Shown in pieces: positions 61,622 to 64,000 of a stretch of 64,000 nt of DNA. The position numbers were made by a program, and so were the translations under genes. The stretch spans positions 22,403,368-22,467,367 of the forward strand of contig NW_027460291.1 in the NCBI RefSeq assembly GCF_050947875.1. The letters run 5' to 3'. A model generated the notes under the pieces. That model was not told the origin of the DNA and made no database searches. It saw nothing but the letters and a program-made list of their open reading frames with translations. Each line of letters opens with the position of its first letter. The first letter of the stretch is position 1. The stretch comes from Dermacentor variabilis (lineage: Eukaryota > Arthropoda > Arachnida > Ixodida > Ixodidae).

Positions 61622-62364
61622 CATAGTGTTTCCTACAACAATCACTACTCTGGTGCTGCAATCATTAGTGGGAATTATGGGTTTGTCTGATCTTCGTGCT
61701 TGCCGCTGGAGACATTCTTGTGGCTTTATTATGCTTTATATGCCTTCATTGTCGTAATTTTCAGAGAAATCTATACTTTTCGAAGTGCAGAAGACACTGT
61801 GAACACGCACAATTGCTCCTAATTGCGACAATTCAGCTTGTCAAGATGGCCAAATCGAAACATGCCAAGCTTCTCAAGGCATTGGCTTGCCTGCGATAAA
61901 TTCAGAAAGGCGCTTTATGTCACTTGTCGATGCATGCATCCGTGGCATAATGGTTTCGATATCGGGCTTCTATGCTAGAGGTCCTGTGTACAATGTTTTA
62001 CTTTTTTAAATTTTATTATTTGTTTCAGCCAAGCAGCTACATGTTACGTGAAAGTTGACTGTTTCATGGTACAGCTTGAACATTGCATATTATTACGATG
62101 ATAAGCTCTGTAAATATATGAAAACGATGTTCGATCCTGCCATCGGGCAATTTTAATAATACTTATTTAATCATTTATTACACAGTACTTTGTTGAAAAT
62201 GCCGTGATTACAAAGCCACGAAGGCATTTGAAGCCAGAAGAATGAAGTTCAGGCAAATCCATGTATTGTCCATCATGCTCATGTTGGCTGAACCACCTCC
62301 GTTGCAGCTCCCATATACACTAGCAGCACAATTCCCTCTAGCAATTATTGTATGAAACTCTATG
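61622..62364. mobile_element. 8-bp-TSD foldback element, copy 2 (743 bp)
   Basis: The ends CATAGTGTTTCC and GAAACTCTATG match copy 1. CTGTTAGG flanks both sides (61,614-61,621 and 62,365-62,372), an 8-bp target duplication. Orientation is reversed relative to copy 1 for the internal tRNA-like part. A 143-bp segment that is not part of the element interrupts it at 61,991-62,133. Confidence 0.85.
61991..62133 (+). pseudogene. Captured exon-like segment inside copy 2
   Basis: CAATGTTTTACTTTTTTAAA ... TTTGTTTCAGCCAAGCAGCT ... GGTACAGCTTGAACATTGCA ... AAAACGATGTTCG closely matches 63,464-63,609. It has lost two bases in the exon part (GAAAGTTGACTG against GAAAGTTGAGACTG), which breaks the frame. 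It splits the tRNA-like B box of the foldback element between CTGTGT and TTCGATCC. Confidence 0.8.
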
Positions 62365-62372
62365 CTGTTAGG

Positions 62373-63463
62373 GTTTGCACACTTAAAGGTACGGTTGCCA
62401 GATTGGGCTATTAATAGCCAAATTGGGCTACATTTTATGTGGATTGGCATCGAAAATTCTAAGTTGGCTACATGGCTACATTTGGCCTATTTTTGGCTTA
62501 AGGACTTCAGAGTCCCAAGGACACGTCAACATTGACAAAATTCGAGAACGCCAGTTTATGAAAACCCAAAGCTCATTGCTGCTACAAAGACATGTAGGCA
62601 ACCTCAAAGGCTGGGTTTTTAGGCAATGTCGGCGCTGGGAAGATAACGTTAAGTCATGGCTGCCATATTTATACACCATTCCAGTGATAAGCTCTCTCCT
62701 TTTTGTTCCGGCATCATCTGCTGCCAATTCACGCGTGGTTCAGTAAGAAAAACAGTGGGGCCAACAGTTGTCGAGTACATGTTCCGTGCCAGCTACTATA
62801 CAGCACACTATTATGTCAATTTATATAACAGCTCAAGTAATCGCACGCATGTCGTGGCGAGTCATTTTCGCCCATGGTCCTTCAATGTCTATCAAGGGTT
62901 CTTCGAAGCCTATTGCTTGGTTTTCCTGCAACTCACAGTGTTATTTATTTACCCAGCAACATTATGAAAAAATCAGCAAGTCACTTTAAACAAGAAACAC
63001 GACAGTTACTGTCTTTATGTACACGCTCAGCGAAGCACAGTAGTCTCCACTGACAATCAAAACGAAATATTCTGCTCTAGTATTACCAAGTATCAGGAAT
63101 GCAAAAAACTGTGCCGGAAATCCAATGTACCCCCTGCTGTGTGAGCTTGCTTTGTTCCCAATTGTGCTGCCTCTTTTGAATGAACTCGTGAAACGAGTGT
63201 TCATCCAGGTTTCATTGACAGAAAATGATTTCAGAAGCTGCATGTCGAATGAGACACAGAGAGCTCTCCTTCACATTAAGTTTAGTCTGGCAGAGTGGGG
63301 AATGTCGCAAAGATTTCCAGCAAGATGAAGTTACTGTCGTGTTTCAACTCTGCAGTTTTATGTGGTCCAACTGGCAGTGGAAGTTCATTGAAATGGGGCT
63401 AGATTGCATATTTAATCCTTTGCATTAATCCCCAGTGTGAGAAGTATCAACTGGGACTCCACG
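62373..63463. other. Stretch without supported gene
   Basis: 62,388-62,500 has repeated TTGGGCTA / TTGGCTACAT / ATGGCTACATTTGG motifs. No coding frame is convincing. Confidence 0.3.
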
Positions 63464-63502
63464 CAATGTTTTACTTTTCTTTAATTTTATTATTTGTTTC
63501 AG

Positions 63503-63646
63503 TCGAGCAGCTACATGTTACGTGAAAGTTGAGACTGTTTCATGGTACTGCTTCAACATTGCATATTATTACGATGATAAGCTCTGTAAATATATGAAAA
63601 GGATGTTCGTCCACAGTGAAGATGGCAAGGCAATTGCTCACCAAAG
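63503..63646 (+). CDS. Candidate internal exon of an unidentified host gene
   Basis: A strong acceptor (TTTATTATTTGTTTCAG, ending 63,502) and a donor-like AAAG-GTCAGG (GT at 63,647) bound 144 bases. One frame is open throughout, giving CYVKVETVSWYCFNIAYYYD, DDKLCKYMKRMFVHSEDGKA and IAHQ. It is rich in Tyr, Cys and Lys and unlike any TE motif here. The neighbouring degraded copy inside the foldback element keeps the acceptor. I do not recognise the protein. Confidence 0.4.
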
Positions 63647-64000
63647 GTCAGGGAGTGATTGCTTTGCCAACATCAGGATGATAACTCGTCTATTTTCATA
63701 CTGCACTCTTGCAACAATTTTTTTCGCTTTAAACTTTGTGCATACGAGTAATTGCAATTATGGCTTACTTTTTATATGCACATACTTTATCATCATTGTA
63801 ATTCCTCTTCCTTCATCTTGCTGGTCATTACACTGTACTTTGCTCCCGTATATTTTCCAGCTGTGATGAGAAAAAAAATCTGCATTCGATATGCATAATA
63901 GGTGCTTGTGGTACTGTTACGTCCATATTTTATTATTTTTTTACACATCACAGTGGTGGTTGGGAAAAAGAGTTCTTGCCAGTTTGTAAAGGTGCAGTGT
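63647..64000. other. Stretch without supported gene
   Basis: T-rich intron-like DNA. The open frame continuing to 63,866 beyond the donor is hydrophobic and low in complexity and is probably not coding. Confidence 0.3.

Overview
The window is eukaryotic and most resembles a hard tick (Ixodida, probably a metastriate species). It has AT-rich intergenic DNA with splice-like signals, a tRNA-headed SINE whose body matches my memory of tick SINEs (Ruka-like), RTE and CR1/Jockey-type LINEs, many Ty3/gypsy elements, and several TIR elements. The assignment rests on repeat content only. I see no complete host gene, rRNA gene or CRISPR array. Host sequence is limited to a few exon-like segments (about 9.93, 11.0, 50.9 and 63.5 kb) that I cannot name.

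Layout. 1-3.2 kb: 5' part of a Ty3/gypsy element on the minus strand (LTR, leader, gag), its gag broken by a LINE with an RNase H domain. 3.2-7.7 kb: a minus-strand CR1/Jockey-like LINE with a second LINE of opposite strand inside its endonuclease. 7.7-14.4 kb: sparse, with a Penelope-like scrap, two exon-like segments and a striking 26-bp-arm hairpin. 14.4-18 kb: LINE 3' end, a TA-flanked pogo-like element, a degenerate tandem repeat and a TTAA-flanked TIR element. 18-21.5 kb: a minisatellite split by an RTE LINE. 21.6-23.7 kb: a SINE and a Tigger-like element. 23.69-37.22 kb: an old Ty3/gypsy element stretched to 13.5 kb by nested insertions. 37.2-41.7 kb: sparse. 41.75-46.41 kb: a decayed Mag-like LTR element. 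46.4-47.6 kb: LINE. 47.6-51.5 kb: sparse, one exon-like frame. 51.54-58.20 kb: two oppositely oriented LTR elements with complementary internal deletions. 58.2-62.4 kb: an old RTE copy and two copies of an 8-bp-TSD foldback element. 62.4-64 kb: an exon-like segment whose near copy sits inside the second foldback element.

The main discovery is the LTR retrotransposon at 29,627-36,552. It has two 788-bp LTRs (about eight differences by eye), a 4-bp target duplication and one uninterrupted 1,517-codon gag-pol frame. Its domain order is Gag, zinc knuckles, protease, INTEGRASE, reverse transcriptase, RNase H. This Ty1/copia-like order in a Ty3/gypsy-type sequence is the hallmark of the Gmr1 clade. 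It also has an in-frame duplicated zinc knuckle and a 51-bp tandem repeat in each LTR. A gag relative lies at the left edge of the window.

The elements do not form one pathway; the locus is a stratified record of transposition. Target-site duplications let the nesting be read: the old gypsy (LTRs roughly 87% alike) received an RTE fragment (8-bp TSD) and a SINE-headed composite repeat, and the composite then received the young Gmr1-type element. Only that Gmr1-type element looks coding-complete; the 4.7-kb LINE and the 19-kb RTE keep long open RT frames but are 5' truncated.
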